A stretch of DNA of 64,000 nt from Psilocybe azurescens (Eukaryota > Basidiomycota > Agaricomycetes > Agaricales > Agrocybaceae): contig JAJIRX010000512.1 in assembly GCA_023853785.1 (NCBI GenBank), positions 124,001-188,000 of the forward strand. The letters are read 5' to 3'. The position numbers and the translations under genes are program-made. The notes beneath the pieces are model-generated. The model was not told the origin of the DNA. It saw only the letters and a list, made by a program, of their open reading frames with translations, and ran no database searches. Below, piece after piece: positions 46,755 through 57,478 of this stretch (position 1 is the first letter of the stretch; each line of letters starts with the position of its first letter).

Positions 46755-47320
46755 TTATTTTCCCACGCATGCGACACGTTTCTCATTCAAGTATGTAATA
46801 TTAATACTTGCATGTCGTCTTCATATCCTCGCCCAATCATCCACAAACTAAAGGAGGCAGAGGTGCTGTACAAGCAAATCCTAGCACATGGAACCGCTGG
46901 AGAGCGTTCACATCGTCCATTGCGAAAGCTTCTGAGGTGGACCTCCCTGAGAGCTGCATGTGTCGTGGGCTTCGGCAATACGGCCAAGGCCAAGGTGTGC
47001 TTGCCTTTTTCGCTTTCCCCAAGCCTCCTCCCCGCCTTCCTTATTCCTATCTCCCGTCCTCCTGCCTTCTCTTCCTACTGCCTCCTCCTCCTCCCTCCCT
47101 CCCTCCCTTGCCCTCTCCTCCCCGTTTCCTCTTCCTCGTCCTTCTGCGACCCCTCCCTCTGACCCTGCCGCAAGCTAATGCTAACCCCCGCCCCCACTCC
47201 TAGGAATACCTAACATCCTTCCATACAGCCACCAACGCACACTACTGCCCTCCCTCCCTCCAAGCCCAACTTGACCTCCAGTCCGGGATCCTCCATGCCG
47301 AGGAGAGGGATTATAGTAAG
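46755..47320 (+). pseudogene. RPN6: RPN6 fragment, locus C
   Basis: This starts like locus B (TTATTTTCCCACGC-TCGAC, then KEAEVLYKQILAHGTAGERS). It has the same internal jump to a diverged VVGFGNTAKAKV, a CT-rich intron-like stretch, and then a segment matching [21 protein letters not shown] (reads [19 protein letters not shown] in the frame near 47250-47310). It ends soon after GGGATTATAG. Confidence 0.65.
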
Positions 47321-50300
47321 TAGTGCTCGCTGTCGGCGGGATGTATTTTGAGCATCTTATTAGGGCGTATGCATGTGCGGTCCCCACACCCGCTCATGCG
47401 AGTACTGTCTGAGTCCCTTGATGAATCGATTCAGACGCGGTCCTTGGTTCGGACTGATAAGGATAGGGAGAACACTGGCATACCAACAACACCCGAGTGC
47501 GATGATGCACCACGTCCACCTGGCAACATTTTCCAGGATACAATATGTAAACGACGCGATCATGTTCCTAAAAGTCTCTCCTCCGCTTCTCATCGCTCGT
47601 TTATTTCTCAGCAGACCCGCATGCACGATGGATATCGGTTTCTTCGTGACTGGGAGACAAGGCATGCGCTCGGTAAAGATCGCCAATGAGCTAGAAGAGA
47701 GGGTCGAGTTAGACCTCACCACGAGGGTAGCCCCCACACAATGTGCAAGTCCGCTAATGCCCGGGCGCATATGTTCCCTTGTTACTTTTTAAACCTCTTT
47801 GCCACCAATAACGAATACTATCCACGTATAAGGGGAATATATCGTCACCACAATTTGGGCTGTTCTTGCCCCGGCTGGTTTGGGTATGAAAAGTTAAAAC
47901 CGAATATCTTATAGTTTCGATATCTGGCTCGTTACAACAGTGCGTCCTCCTTAACTTAATCTTGAATGATTTGACTACTACTTAACATATGATGTAATTT
48001 TTCAGAACGAAACAACCCACAGATACGAGCGCGAGCCGCACAACACATGCCTCTTATGTGACTATCCGCAATTCGTCACCTTCACGATATCTGGTCCAGA
48101 GAATCTTCCCATTCCATCCCCAACGTACCTCGCTATTCACGTTGCATGTGCCAAAGCGGCGCAGCTATCAGAAGACGCTGCGTGGACGAGCAAGACATGG
48201 AGGGAGGGAGACCCTCGACCCATCTGGCAATTACAGACGGCTGGATATGGAGTCACCGCTTGAGCGACGCGTATGCATCTTGTATATTCTTCAGACGTTT
48301 TCATCAGATACGAGTGGGCTATAATTCGGAAATGCTTCCTCATAATCCCCCCACCTTCCACTTCCCGCCTCACGGCCTCACTGCATCCTGCTCCTGTACA
48401 ACTCCCTCAAAATAACCGCCTACGATTACCCAGAAAGCATGAGAGCGAAGCTGTTCTGTGAGTCGCGCACGCTAGGATCACAGGTTTGGTATAAATCATG
48501 ATGGATATAGAGAGTGTGGGAGTCGGGGAGCGCGTGCGCATTCGCATTCGCTGAAGTGGTAGAGGAGAGGTGGTGGTGGATTACGTGGCCATGGCGTCAA
48601 ATGATATGATTGTATCCAGTTATAAGGCTTGCAGATTAGCTCTATGCGCTTCCTATGGGGTTCCGTATGCTATGCTTTCTCTAGGGAACGTATTTCACCG
48701 CTCCACTGAGATCCCTTGTTAATCCCCACTCTGTTTGACATATGGTAACATGCATTGTCCAATATTCTTCACGCAATATGCAACACACTCCATCACTACG
48801 CCTTACTTGTGTTCACGAGAGTCACGCCATGTCCATCAACGCGTCGTTGCGAATGAATACTACTGTGTGCTTTGAATATTTTCCCGCTTGTTATACCAGC
48901 ATCAGGATTCCAGGGTGTCATTTTTATTCACACATGATCTCAGACACGTTGAAATTATAGCTCGACGATAGCATATCACGAAGCTTGAACGTTCTCGCTG
49001 TCTCCTTATCTAACCAGAGACGTCAGCAGCCTTCCGATCTAGGACTAACCTCCAGTATGCTCGATGCGTCTAGCTTCTAATCCCTAGTAGCCAAAAAAGC
49101 ACCTCGAACAAACGTCTCTCCGAAAATTGGCATCTTCCCCAATACTATCTACATGATTCATTCGCGCCGGTCCTCGTATTTCAGGCCAAAGCAGTGTTAT
49201 TGCATGGTCTATGCAACCTCATTTCCGGGCTGAGAGCAAGTTGAGAGATAAGTTAAGGGCAATCCGATAAGGTAGTATGAAACTTTAAATTAATCCACCC
49301 ACGTTGCTGCTACTTGCACGAAATTAGACTGGAAAGTATCAGGCACGAGGGTAAAGGTGCGTGAGGAAGACAAGGTTGTGGCTCGTAGACTCGTCTGGGG
49401 TTCGATGTCATCGTTATGATTTAAATTTTTGTGGACATACTCTTCCCACTATGTTCTGGTGTCCCATCCATACTAGATTTCTATCGACTCGTAAATAGCA
49501 CCTTTCCAAGTATTTTTGTTGGCCTATGGGAAACACCAAATTGATCTGTCGTATTGAAAACAGCTGTGCCGAATACGGCACAACGAGCGATATGCTGGCA
49601 GAAAATCTGCCAGGTGACGGATTCTGTCCCACAAGACGCTGGACTAGGTCTCAATAAGTTGTACATGTAACTTAAAAGAACTTCCTTTCTGTTGTCTATG
49701 TAGAAATTTTCTTATCATACTTGGTCAAGACCCCAATTCTGTTTTTACAAGGCCTGTGAGCTCCGGCATTGCTGCATCTATCGGCTTCGAAATTTAATGA
49801 AGTGTACGAGATATGAGGGGATTTAAGTAATGACAGAACCCTGTTGTGATGGCATCTGCGCTCATATTGAGCTTGATCGAAAGATCAACGAAGTCATCGA
49901 TTTCTTCCTAAGATCATCTAGAGTATTAAAATCATCTCTTCGTCACGCCTCCTTTCGCATCACTAACGTGCCTAACAAGCTGTGGAAGAACGCGAGTTGA
50001 GTGGCTACCCTATGAGACCTAAACGAAGATTTTCTCTCATTACCATCGTTCTCTGTTTGGATATGTAGAAAGAAGGTCTTCGGGGACAAAGAGCTGGGCA
50101 TACCTTTCTATCATACGTCGTTACATCAATTGCACGTGTAGCATCAATCTATGTATAGCAGCTAGCTACACCGCGTGGCCCATCTAAGTCCATGCTTGAA
50201 CTCGGCGGGCTTCGTGTTTCCTCTCCTCTCGCCCTCGCTGCCCTCTGGAGGTCCACCCCGTAGTAGCATATCTATGCAATTGCACACATTGCACTGGCGA

Positions 50301-50499
50301 TTCATCTCGTCTAAAGCCAGTCTCCCGCAGCACATGGTTTTCCTGTAAGCAGTACCGGGATCTCGATGCAGTCGGACTTGCCCAACCGGCAACTCGAGGG
50401 TCGAGCAGCTTGATTTCTCAGCCCCAGACCCAGTCATCCGTGATTGTGGACAGGATCAATTTTTGTCACTCAAACAGAGGAACTAGATGATTAACCACC
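47321..50499. other. Gene-poor stretch
   Basis: The longest frame, 47373-47792 plus (139 codons), overlaps a minus frame of equal length and has no recognisable motif. Frames at 48058-48415 and 50162-50437 are likewise unsupported. No repeats or RNA genes were seen. Confidence 0.45.
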
Positions 50500-51460
50500 C
50501 AAAAGGCCAAGACTTGAGGATAATCATGATGCCGAGCTCGAGCCTAGTTCTCGTCCCCGAGAAGAATCGTCCCAGCCTCAGGATCGTGAAGAAAGGATTC
50601 AGGAAGAAAAGGGAGTTAGTATAGAGGAGAAAGACAGGAATATCACGGCAGAGGTACCATTCCTGCGCAAAATATTTACATTAGTGCGCACTGTAACCTG
50701 TGTTTTAGACTTTGAGATATGAAGACGATAATTATATAGACATTGCCCAAGAGGATTTAGCTGAGCAGATGGACAATCAGGATAAACAACACGCAGAGCA
50801 GCACACCGATATTCAGACGAACAATGTTGCAGCTGTTGAAGATATCGATACTCCTGAGGGAGGTAGAAGCTACACTCGAAGAGCTCAAAATTGCTCGATC
50901 ATTTATTGCCTATATTCGTACAGCTACGCTAGACGAAGGGAGGCTTGAGGAAGACGTTCTATAACGCTTAAAGCAGGATCCCATCAAGCAGTTACTGGAT
51001 TTCGCAGATGACTCCGAGCTTCGAACATCAGTTAGTTTATTCCTCAACACGATTACAGCATCTCAGGCGATCTTCGAAAATGTATGTCAGATGGTTCATC
51101 TGAGTATGACCCTCACACATCGCCTCATCAAGTCAAGAAGAGTATTGCAAATATCACAGGTGTACACTCAGTTATGCATGACACGTGCCCGGATATTTGT
51201 ATTGCATACACAGGACCATTTGCCGACCTCGAAGAGTGTCCGAAATGTTGAAAACCACCGCTATAATCCGCTTATACTTACATCGAGCGACGGCCGAAAG
51301 AACAATGCCGTCGGGACCGTAATTACAACCTCTTGGCGTAGCCCTGAGAGTGCGAAAGCTATGCGCCATCGTTCACGCAAAACGGACAGAATTCTTCTTG
51401 CTTGATCAGAATAACAATCAACTTTGCAGCTGGGACGACATATATTCTCGTTCATCAAAT
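50500..51460 (+). mobile_element. Plavaka-type (CACTA-like) transposon relic
   Basis: Translation in changing frames gives LEPSSRPREESSQPQDREER, EVEATLEELKIARSFIAYI and DPIKQLLDFADDSELRTSVS. It then gives SIANITGVHSVMHDTCPDIC, IAYTGPFADLEECPKC and SWRSPESAKAMRHR. The block MHDTCP..C.AYTGPFADLE.CP.C followed by RSPESA.AM.YR is characteristic of the protein carried by Plavaka elements in basidiomycetes. Stops (for example after EEDVL) and frame changes show decay; the transposase core and ends were not found. Confidence 0.7.
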
Positions 51461-52041
51461 ATTTAATCCGTGGGGGCAGGTAAAATCAAGACAGATGATG
51501 TGACGTTTTTATTATCAATTGATAAGTGCGCTGCTGTATAAAAAAGCAAGGGGTTGGAATGTTGGATATATATCTGGGTAATATTTGACCTTTCTCCAGA
51601 TCTCAGATACAAAGAACGACATGTATTCCCTGGCGGGTTTATACCAGGTGACTACAATAGCATAACATATAAATTGATCAATGGTCATCACTTGATGAAT
51701 AGGCAGATCCTGCTGGCTTTTCTCTCCCCTTGCCCTTAATTTTGCGGCAGACGTAGGTACCGGTCTCGGCTTGATGCAGCGGTCTGTGTGAAGGGACAAA
51801 TGAATTCGGTTTCGTTTATGATATTTGATACATCTTTTCGTAATGAGATGGAAGTACCCGCGAGCGGGCACAACTTCTCGTGAGAAGGAGACGCCACACA
51901 TGTGTCACAATCCCGTCGTCCTTTCTCTACAGTACGTTTTGAACTCGCACGACGACGACTAGACAAACCGTCGCATAGCTCACTCCTTCCCATTCTCATT
52001 ACTAGCTTCGCTTAAACGTTACACTCTTTTCAATCCTCAAC
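51461..52041. other. Leader region of the DIRS-like element or flank
   Basis: No gene. The element's 5' end must lie here or just upstream, but I could not define its terminal repeat by eye. Confidence 0.4.
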
Positions 52042-52563
52042 ATGCCCCCACCACCATACACAAAACCGATCACATCCATGAACAAACAAGAACTCAAAAA
52101 TCTTTGCGACCATTTCGGCCAAGTGAACGAAGGACTTGTCAAAGCGCTTCGACGACGACTCAAAAGATACCTCAATAATCATAGAGAAGAGCTAGCACAA
52201 AACCCTGATTACCAAAGACTTTACCCTCGTCGTCGAGGCCGAGCACCCACTCAACAACCAGACCACTCAGGAGATGAAGAAGAAAACAACCAGAATTCCG
52301 ACGAAAACTCAAACGGTGACGAACAATCAGCTGCATCAGATTTCTCGTCCTTTCATGGCTGCGAAATCCCCAACAATGGTTCAACCCTCCACAGCGATGG
52401 CCCACCAAGCAGCCGAACGCTGTCCACCATTCAAGATATGCCTAGCCCTCCCATACTTAGGACTCGAGACCGTAGTACACCATCTCATGGTGAGTTTCCC
52501 CCTCTCACTAAATCATACACATCTCTCTCTTTCACACAAACACTTCTCCATGACGTGGTGTAA
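52042..52563 (+). CDS. Gag-like N-terminal part with SAP domain
   Basis: This 173-codon frame from ATG 52042 starts MPPPPYTKPITSMNKQEL. Residues about 14-48 (LKNLCDHFGQVNEGLVKALR, then RRLKRYL) fit a SAP helix-extended-helix DNA-binding motif. It continues basic (RRRGRAP) and acidic/Asn-rich, then low-complexity Ser/Thr/Pro. Such SAP-bearing leading ORFs occur in basidiomycete retroelements. The frame ends at TAA 52561, shortly before the tandem-repeat array, so its natural C-terminus is uncertain. Confidence 0.55.
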   Translation: MPPPPYTKPITSMNKQELKNLCDHFGQVNEGLVKALRRRLKRYLNNHREELAQNPDYQRLYPRRRGRAPTQQPDHSGDEEENNQNSDENSNGDEQSAASDFSSFHGCEIPNNGSTLHSDGPPSSRTLSTIQDMPSPPILRTRDRSTPSHGEFPPLTKSYTSLSFTQTLLHDVV

Positions 52564-52738
52564 CTACCAACACCATTCAACACCTGTACCCTCAATCATA
52601 ATTCATCGAATCCAATTTTTTTTTCATTCTGGGACACTTTTATGATCCCCGTCGATGGCCCTACGCAGCCCGACGTATATATATATTTTATGGGACACAT
52701 TTATGATCCCTGTCGATGGTTCTATGCGACCCGACATA

Positions 52739-54341
52739 CAGTAGCTCAAAAAACTGTCCCAATGTTTGGCACTTTCTCACTAATTGTTTAATAACTTGGG
52801 AAATAAATTATGTAAAAGTCTGAAAATATTATATGTTATAGTTTAACATGTGACTAACATATGTCTCACCAAGGTCACATGATTTTAACAAAAACTGATT
52901 AAGTAATGGAATTTACAAAATAATAGAGCATTGGGACAGTTTTTGACTCTCTATCTAGTACTTAGTATGGCCTCCCTTTGCCTTGATAACAGCCTCCATT
53001 CTCCTTGGCATGCTTTCTATAAGCCTTTGGCATGTTTATGAAGGTATTTCAGTCCATTCCTTTGCCAATCTCTCCCACAATTCAAATGCTCCTTTGGGTG
53101 GTGTCTCATAGGTGTTCATTTGCCTTTTGAGGTAAACCCAAAGGTGTTCAATGGGGTTGAGAGCAGGGGATTGGGGTGGCCACTCCATAACTTCAACATC
53201 ATTGGCCAAAAACCATTCTTGAGCTTTTTTTGGAGGTGTGTTTGGGGTCATTATCCTGCTGAAAAATCCTTTTCCCCTCTGCCATCTCCAAGTTGTCAAA
53301 GCTTTCATCCACCCCATGCTCCAAAATTTCACAGTATTGGTCTGCATTCATCTTCCCCTCAACCTCAGTGAGTGTTCCAACACCATTCCACCCCATACAA
53401 CCGGATACCATGAGATTGTTGCCCCCTCCATGCTTGACAGTTGGTGATGTTGTTCTATCTGAGATTGCTTCACCCTTGGGTTTCCATGTATAGACCCTTC
53501 CATCTGAGCCAATCCTGTTTATTTTTGTTTCATCTGACCAGAGTACTCTTTTCCAATCCTCCACAGTCCAGCCAACATGATTCTGGGCAAATTTTAGGCA
53601 TTTTTGACAGTGGATAGCCTTGAGGAGGGGCCATTTTGATTTAACAACAGAGCCGGAAGTTGTTTTCTTTGAGGGCATTTCTGACTGTTTGGGCACAAAC
53701 AGGAGAGGGAATAGCATCATTGATGAAGTGTGTTGCCTGGACAGCATTGTCCAGCTTTCCTGTTTTGATTTGACGAAAAGGACCTGTTTATCCTTGGGAG
53801 TAAGCTTGGAGGAACGTCCACCTTTGTTGTTTTGGGGGTTTCTTTGTTGGCATCCACTTCCCTCTTGATTCTTCCAACAGTAGACTTTCCCAAACCAGTT
53901 TTAGACTCTATTTGACAAAGAGAATAGCCCTCTTCAAGAAGATTGAGGACAGAATTGTACTGAGAAGGTGTTGCAGGCTTCATGATGTGGTGGTTAAAGA
54001 GAAAGATGGTTGAACTTGAATTCAACATTGCAAATGTGTACAAATAGTGTCACATGACCTTGTTTAATTTTCTCACAATTTATACAAAGCAATTTGGCTT
54101 TCTACAAGCATGTAAAGCTATTATTTTATAGGGTCAAAAAACTGTCCCAATGTTTTATTATTTTGTAAATTCCATTACTTAATCAGTTTTTGTTAAAATC
54201 ATGTGATCTTTGTGAAAAATATGTTAGTCACATGTTAAACTATAACATATAATATTTTCAGACTTTTACATAATTTATTTCCCAAGTTATTAAACAATTA
54301 GTGAGAAAGTGCCAAACATTGGGACGGTTTTTGAGCTACTG
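52739..54341 (-). mobile_element. Tc1-type DNA transposon, 1,603 bp
   Basis: Long terminal inverted repeats (over 200 bp, outermost CAGTAGCTCAAAAACTG-type) run inward from 52739 and 54341. Both ends share words such as AACTGTCCCAATGTTTGGCA (inverted, GGACGGTTTTTGAGCTACTG on the right). TA dinucleotides at 52737-52738 and 54342-54343 are the expected target duplication. The transposase reads on the minus strand and is broken into frames. Confidence 0.92.
53036..54043 (-). pseudogene. Tc1 transposase (DD34E) with frame breaks
   Basis: The N-terminal part (54043 downward) has MKPATPSQYNSVLNLLEEGY and IESKTGLGKSTVGRIKRE, a paired-type helix-turn-helix. The catalytic core has WSDET, then QQDNDPKHT, and 34 residues on the glutamate of NPIEHLW, i.e. 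DD34E. The core frame changes near 53225 (after DNDPKHT) and more than once between about 53620 and 53830, where a TAA (in CTCTGTTGTTAA) also interrupts one frame. A working enzyme is therefore not encoded here. Ends and spacing are otherwise complete, so mobilisation by a relative remains possible. Confidence 0.88.
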
Positions 54342-54773
54342 TACATGGGACACTTTTATGATCCCGTCGATGGTTCTACGCAACCCGACATTTTTATGGG
54401 ACACTTTTATGATCCTTATATGATGGTTCTTTACAACCGACTTATACTTCATGGGACACCCTTTATGATCCTTGTTAATGGTTACACGCAACCAGATGTG
54501 TTATTTTACGAGAATTGTTCTGTGATCTCCGTCAAGACAACACTTCATTATTTGGCACATGCACACCTTTATTATACGCTGCCACCTTCACTGCGATGCA
54601 TCTACATCATGATTCATGAGCGTCTTCTCTATGTCATCAAATCATCGGGATACATTTATCAATCCGCTGAAATATTAAACAAGACATTATTCACTTATGA
54701 TTCAATATAAACAGATTACAACCGGGACATTCTCACTCGCAATATTTCAAAATCACAAACACCAATTCCTCGT

Positions 54774-55714
54774 ATGACTGATAGATCTCCTTCATCGTCA
54801 CGAAAGCGCCCCATCCGAGTATCAGGCATGCTCGCTCAGAGCGCTTCTTACATGATTCCAGACCAAATTCGAAAGAAATTCGCCGCTGACGGCGGCTGGG
54901 CAAGTCACATTCCTCTCACATTCCTCACAGATAAATTCTGTGCTCAAAAAGTGGCACTTCTACTGAGACGTTCAACGAATCATTATCAATTGACACGAGC
55001 ACGGGTAAAATTGTCACTGCTTCACGCACACTCTCCATAACGGGTGAGATGGATCTCACATTCGATGAATGGTATCAAGCCTGGCGAAGATTATTAGACC
55101 TTGTTCAGCAATATCTCTCAGACGAATACGAGTGCTGGAACCATCATTTTGTAGGATACGTGATGCAGAAAGTCGGTCTGAACATTGGCCACTATGGATA
55201 GCTTATGATACCGAGGTCCGCCCGACGTGCAGTCTACACCAATATTGATCCTAAAGAATATCATATCGGATTATGGAACGAACTTGAAGTACGATATAAT
55301 CAATCGCGAGTCAAAGAAGCCATGAACCTTGATTTAAGACGGTTTCCACGAACACCAAATTCCTATAACCAGCCACGTTATCACCCATATTATAACAACA
55401 ACCCCTCGAGCAGCACTCAAAACCGCTCTTTTCGAGCATCTGAATCCCAAAGATGTGTATTCTGTGGTAGCACCGACCACTCCTCTAGACAATGCAACGC
55501 TTCAAAACTTATCAACGGAAATCCATGCCACCTTCAGAAAGGAAAATCACCTGGTGATCAGACGAGGAGCGACAAATACGGAAAACTTTACTGTTGGGCA
55601 TGGAACAGAAACAGCGGCTGTACAAACAAAAATACGCACAACTGTAGATTTGGACAACATCTCTGCTCGCTTTGCGGATCACCCTCGCACAATGCTCAAT
55701 CATGCCAACTCTGA
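54774..55714 (+). CDS. Gag-like C-terminal part with zinc knuckles
   Basis: 54774-55040 encodes a basic start, SSSRKRPIRVSGMLA, and ends near TNHYQLTRARVK. 55050-55200, in another frame, gives DEWYQAWRRLLDLVQQYLSD, a helical Gag-like piece. 55205-55714 ends in Cys/His clusters: CVFCGSTDHSSRQC, CWAWNRNSGC and LCSLCGSPSHNAQSC. The first and last are CCHC-type knuckles as in nucleocapsid domains. Frame changes between the three pieces suggest decay. The role would be packaging and transport of the element's RNA. Confidence 0.55.
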
Positions 55715-55737
55715 ATTTCTCTTAATTGTGACACCCT

Positions 55738-56830
55738 TTGCCCAACGCATGGGAAGAAGCACTGCATCACACAAACCTGTTCTATAAATTCAGTGATGTC
55801 CCTTTCGGTATCCGCAATGGCTTCGACATGGGCATTAAAACAACACCATCCTCTACCTATACTCCACCTAATCATACATCAGCCCTAAAACAACCACAGG
55901 CTGTCTTGTCGCATATTCAAAAAGAACTCTCTCTCAGTCGCTATACCGGTCCCTTTTCTCGCTCTAAATTAGAATCTTTAATAGGCTCATTTCGAACATC
56001 TCCCCTTGGTGTCGTTCCCAAAGCTGGCACATCAGATGAATTTCGGTTGGTCCAAGATTTTTCTTTCCCCGAAACAACCCAGATCACAGGTCTGTCAATT
56101 CCGAAATTGACATGGACGAATTCCGTTGTGACTGGGGTACCTTTGACGAAATCGTATCAATTGTCAGAAATGCACCACCACTTTCCGAAGCAGCCACTCT
56201 TGACGTGAGACTCAGCCTTCCGGGCGCATTCCAATTCACCCATCACAACAATCTAGCTTTGTCATTGGTTGGCAAAACTTATATTACATTGACCATGCTG
56301 CTCCTTTCGGGCGCTGCCAGCTCCGGGGCGGTGTATTTGGCCGCACAGCTGATGCACTCATGGCTATATTTCATTCCAAAGAAATAATAGCTCGAAACTG
56401 GGTTGATGATTTTGTCTTCTTTCGCTGTCCAACAAACAAAAACCCTCAATTCCATTACCAAAATCCTTTTTCTTATATTACACCCTTGACACTATTTACG
56501 CCATAACCACCCCTCTCGGTTGGCCCTGGAAGCACTCCAAAACTCGACCCTTTTCTGAAATATTCAAATATCTTGGCTTTTTATGGAATCTCAAACACAA
56601 AACTGTGCAAATCCCAGACGACAAGAAAACTTCGATACCTTGTGAAGTTGACCCCATGGGTCGAAGGCCAAAAGTTCACACTTCGAGAAACAGAATCCAT
56701 ATTTGGCACCCTCGTTCACTGCTCCTTAGCCGTTCCTGAAGGACGTTCTCGCTTACCAGCCTTATCTCGTTTTGTATCTTCCTTCTCGCGTTCAGAATCT
56801 CCCCTTCTCACGGGCGAACCCCAAACAAAA
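55738..56830 (+). pseudogene. Reverse transcriptase of the DIRS-like element, frame-broken
   Basis: Motifs in order are FRTSPLGVVPKAGTSDEFRL, the template-grip DVDSAFR-like site (about 56195-56215, where frames change), then in a third frame IPIHPSQQSSFVIGWQNLYY and APFGRCQLRGGVFGRTADAL. The catalytic WVDDF follows at about 56403. TPWVEGQKFTLRETESIFGT then marks the connection to RNase H. At least three frames are needed over 900 bp and stops intervene (for example TGA at 56206). The enzyme cannot be made from this copy. Confidence 0.75.
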
Positions 56831-56832
56831 GT

Positions 56833-57375
56833 GTCCTAACAGACATCACATGGTGGCGTAAATGTCTAGAACAAAAATTCTGCGGTTCATCACTTGCCGC
56901 ACCACCCATTCAAAGTCCTCTAGAATTTTGGGTTGATGCCTCAACCGATTGGGGTATTGGTGTTGTTTTCGATGGGGAATGGAATTCATGGAAACTAAAG
57001 AAGAACTGGAAATCCAACGGCAGAAACATTGGATGGGCAGAATTCGTTGCTATCGAAATTGGTCTTCTTCATGCCATTCATCTAGGACACTCAAATACTC
57101 ATTTCCTTATTCGATCTGATAATCAAGGTGTCATTCAAGCTATCAAAGGCGGAAAATCACGAAGCCCAGAACAGAACAATGTATTACAACGTATAACTTC
57201 ACTATTAGCAACACATTCCTTATGGATCTCATCTCTATACGTACCTTCTGCAGATAATATTTCAGATGGACCATCACGAGGTATCCCATTAGACAATTTA
57301 CCTCGCTCTAATTTAGTTTTTACTCTTCCTCCTACTCTAGAAACATTCATTGAATCCTCTTCCTTTATTAAATAG
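56833..57375 (+). CDS. RNase H domain of the DIRS-like element
   Basis: An open frame runs to TAG 57375. Acidic residues sit in WVDASTDWGIG, GWAEFVAIE, FLIRSDNQGVIQAI and SADNISDGPSRG, the D-E-D-D order of retroelement RNase H. The C-terminal SADxxSD-SRG motif is typical of DIRS and related elements. The frame has no obvious own start codon and would be the C-terminal half of an RT-RH polyprotein. It would remove the RNA strand during cDNA synthesis. Confidence 0.72.
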   Translation, partial: VLTDITWWRKCLEQKFCGSSLAAPPIQSPLEFWVDASTDWGIGVVFDGEWNSWKLKKNWKSNGRNIGWAEFVAIEIGLLHAIHLGHSNTHFLIRSDNQGVIQAIKGGKSRSPEQNNVLQRITSLLATHSLWISSLYVPSADNISDGPSRGIPLDNLPRSNLVFTLPPTLETFIESSSFIK

Positions 57376-57478
57376 CTATTTTACCATCTACTCACACCAC
57401 TAATTTAAAACAGTGCATTCTCTCCCACGGATCACTACACTAACAACCCCGTGAAATCACACGTTCGTTACATTATTC

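Larger units (their letters stand above)
52630..54505. repeat. About 50-60-bp tandem repeats split by a transposon
   Basis: Units begin TGGGACACTTTTATGATCC and run through GTCGATGGTTCTACGCAACC to CCGACAT. They start at about 52630, 52691, 54346, 54397 and 54452. The second and third units lie on either side of the Tc1 insertion (52739-54341), so the array existed first. Units differ by a few bases and in spacer length. Confidence 0.85.

Noticed and set aside
47360..47792. Overlapping plus and minus ORFs of 136-139 codons
   Set aside because: Neither has a motif or start context, and they mirror each other as chance open frames do.
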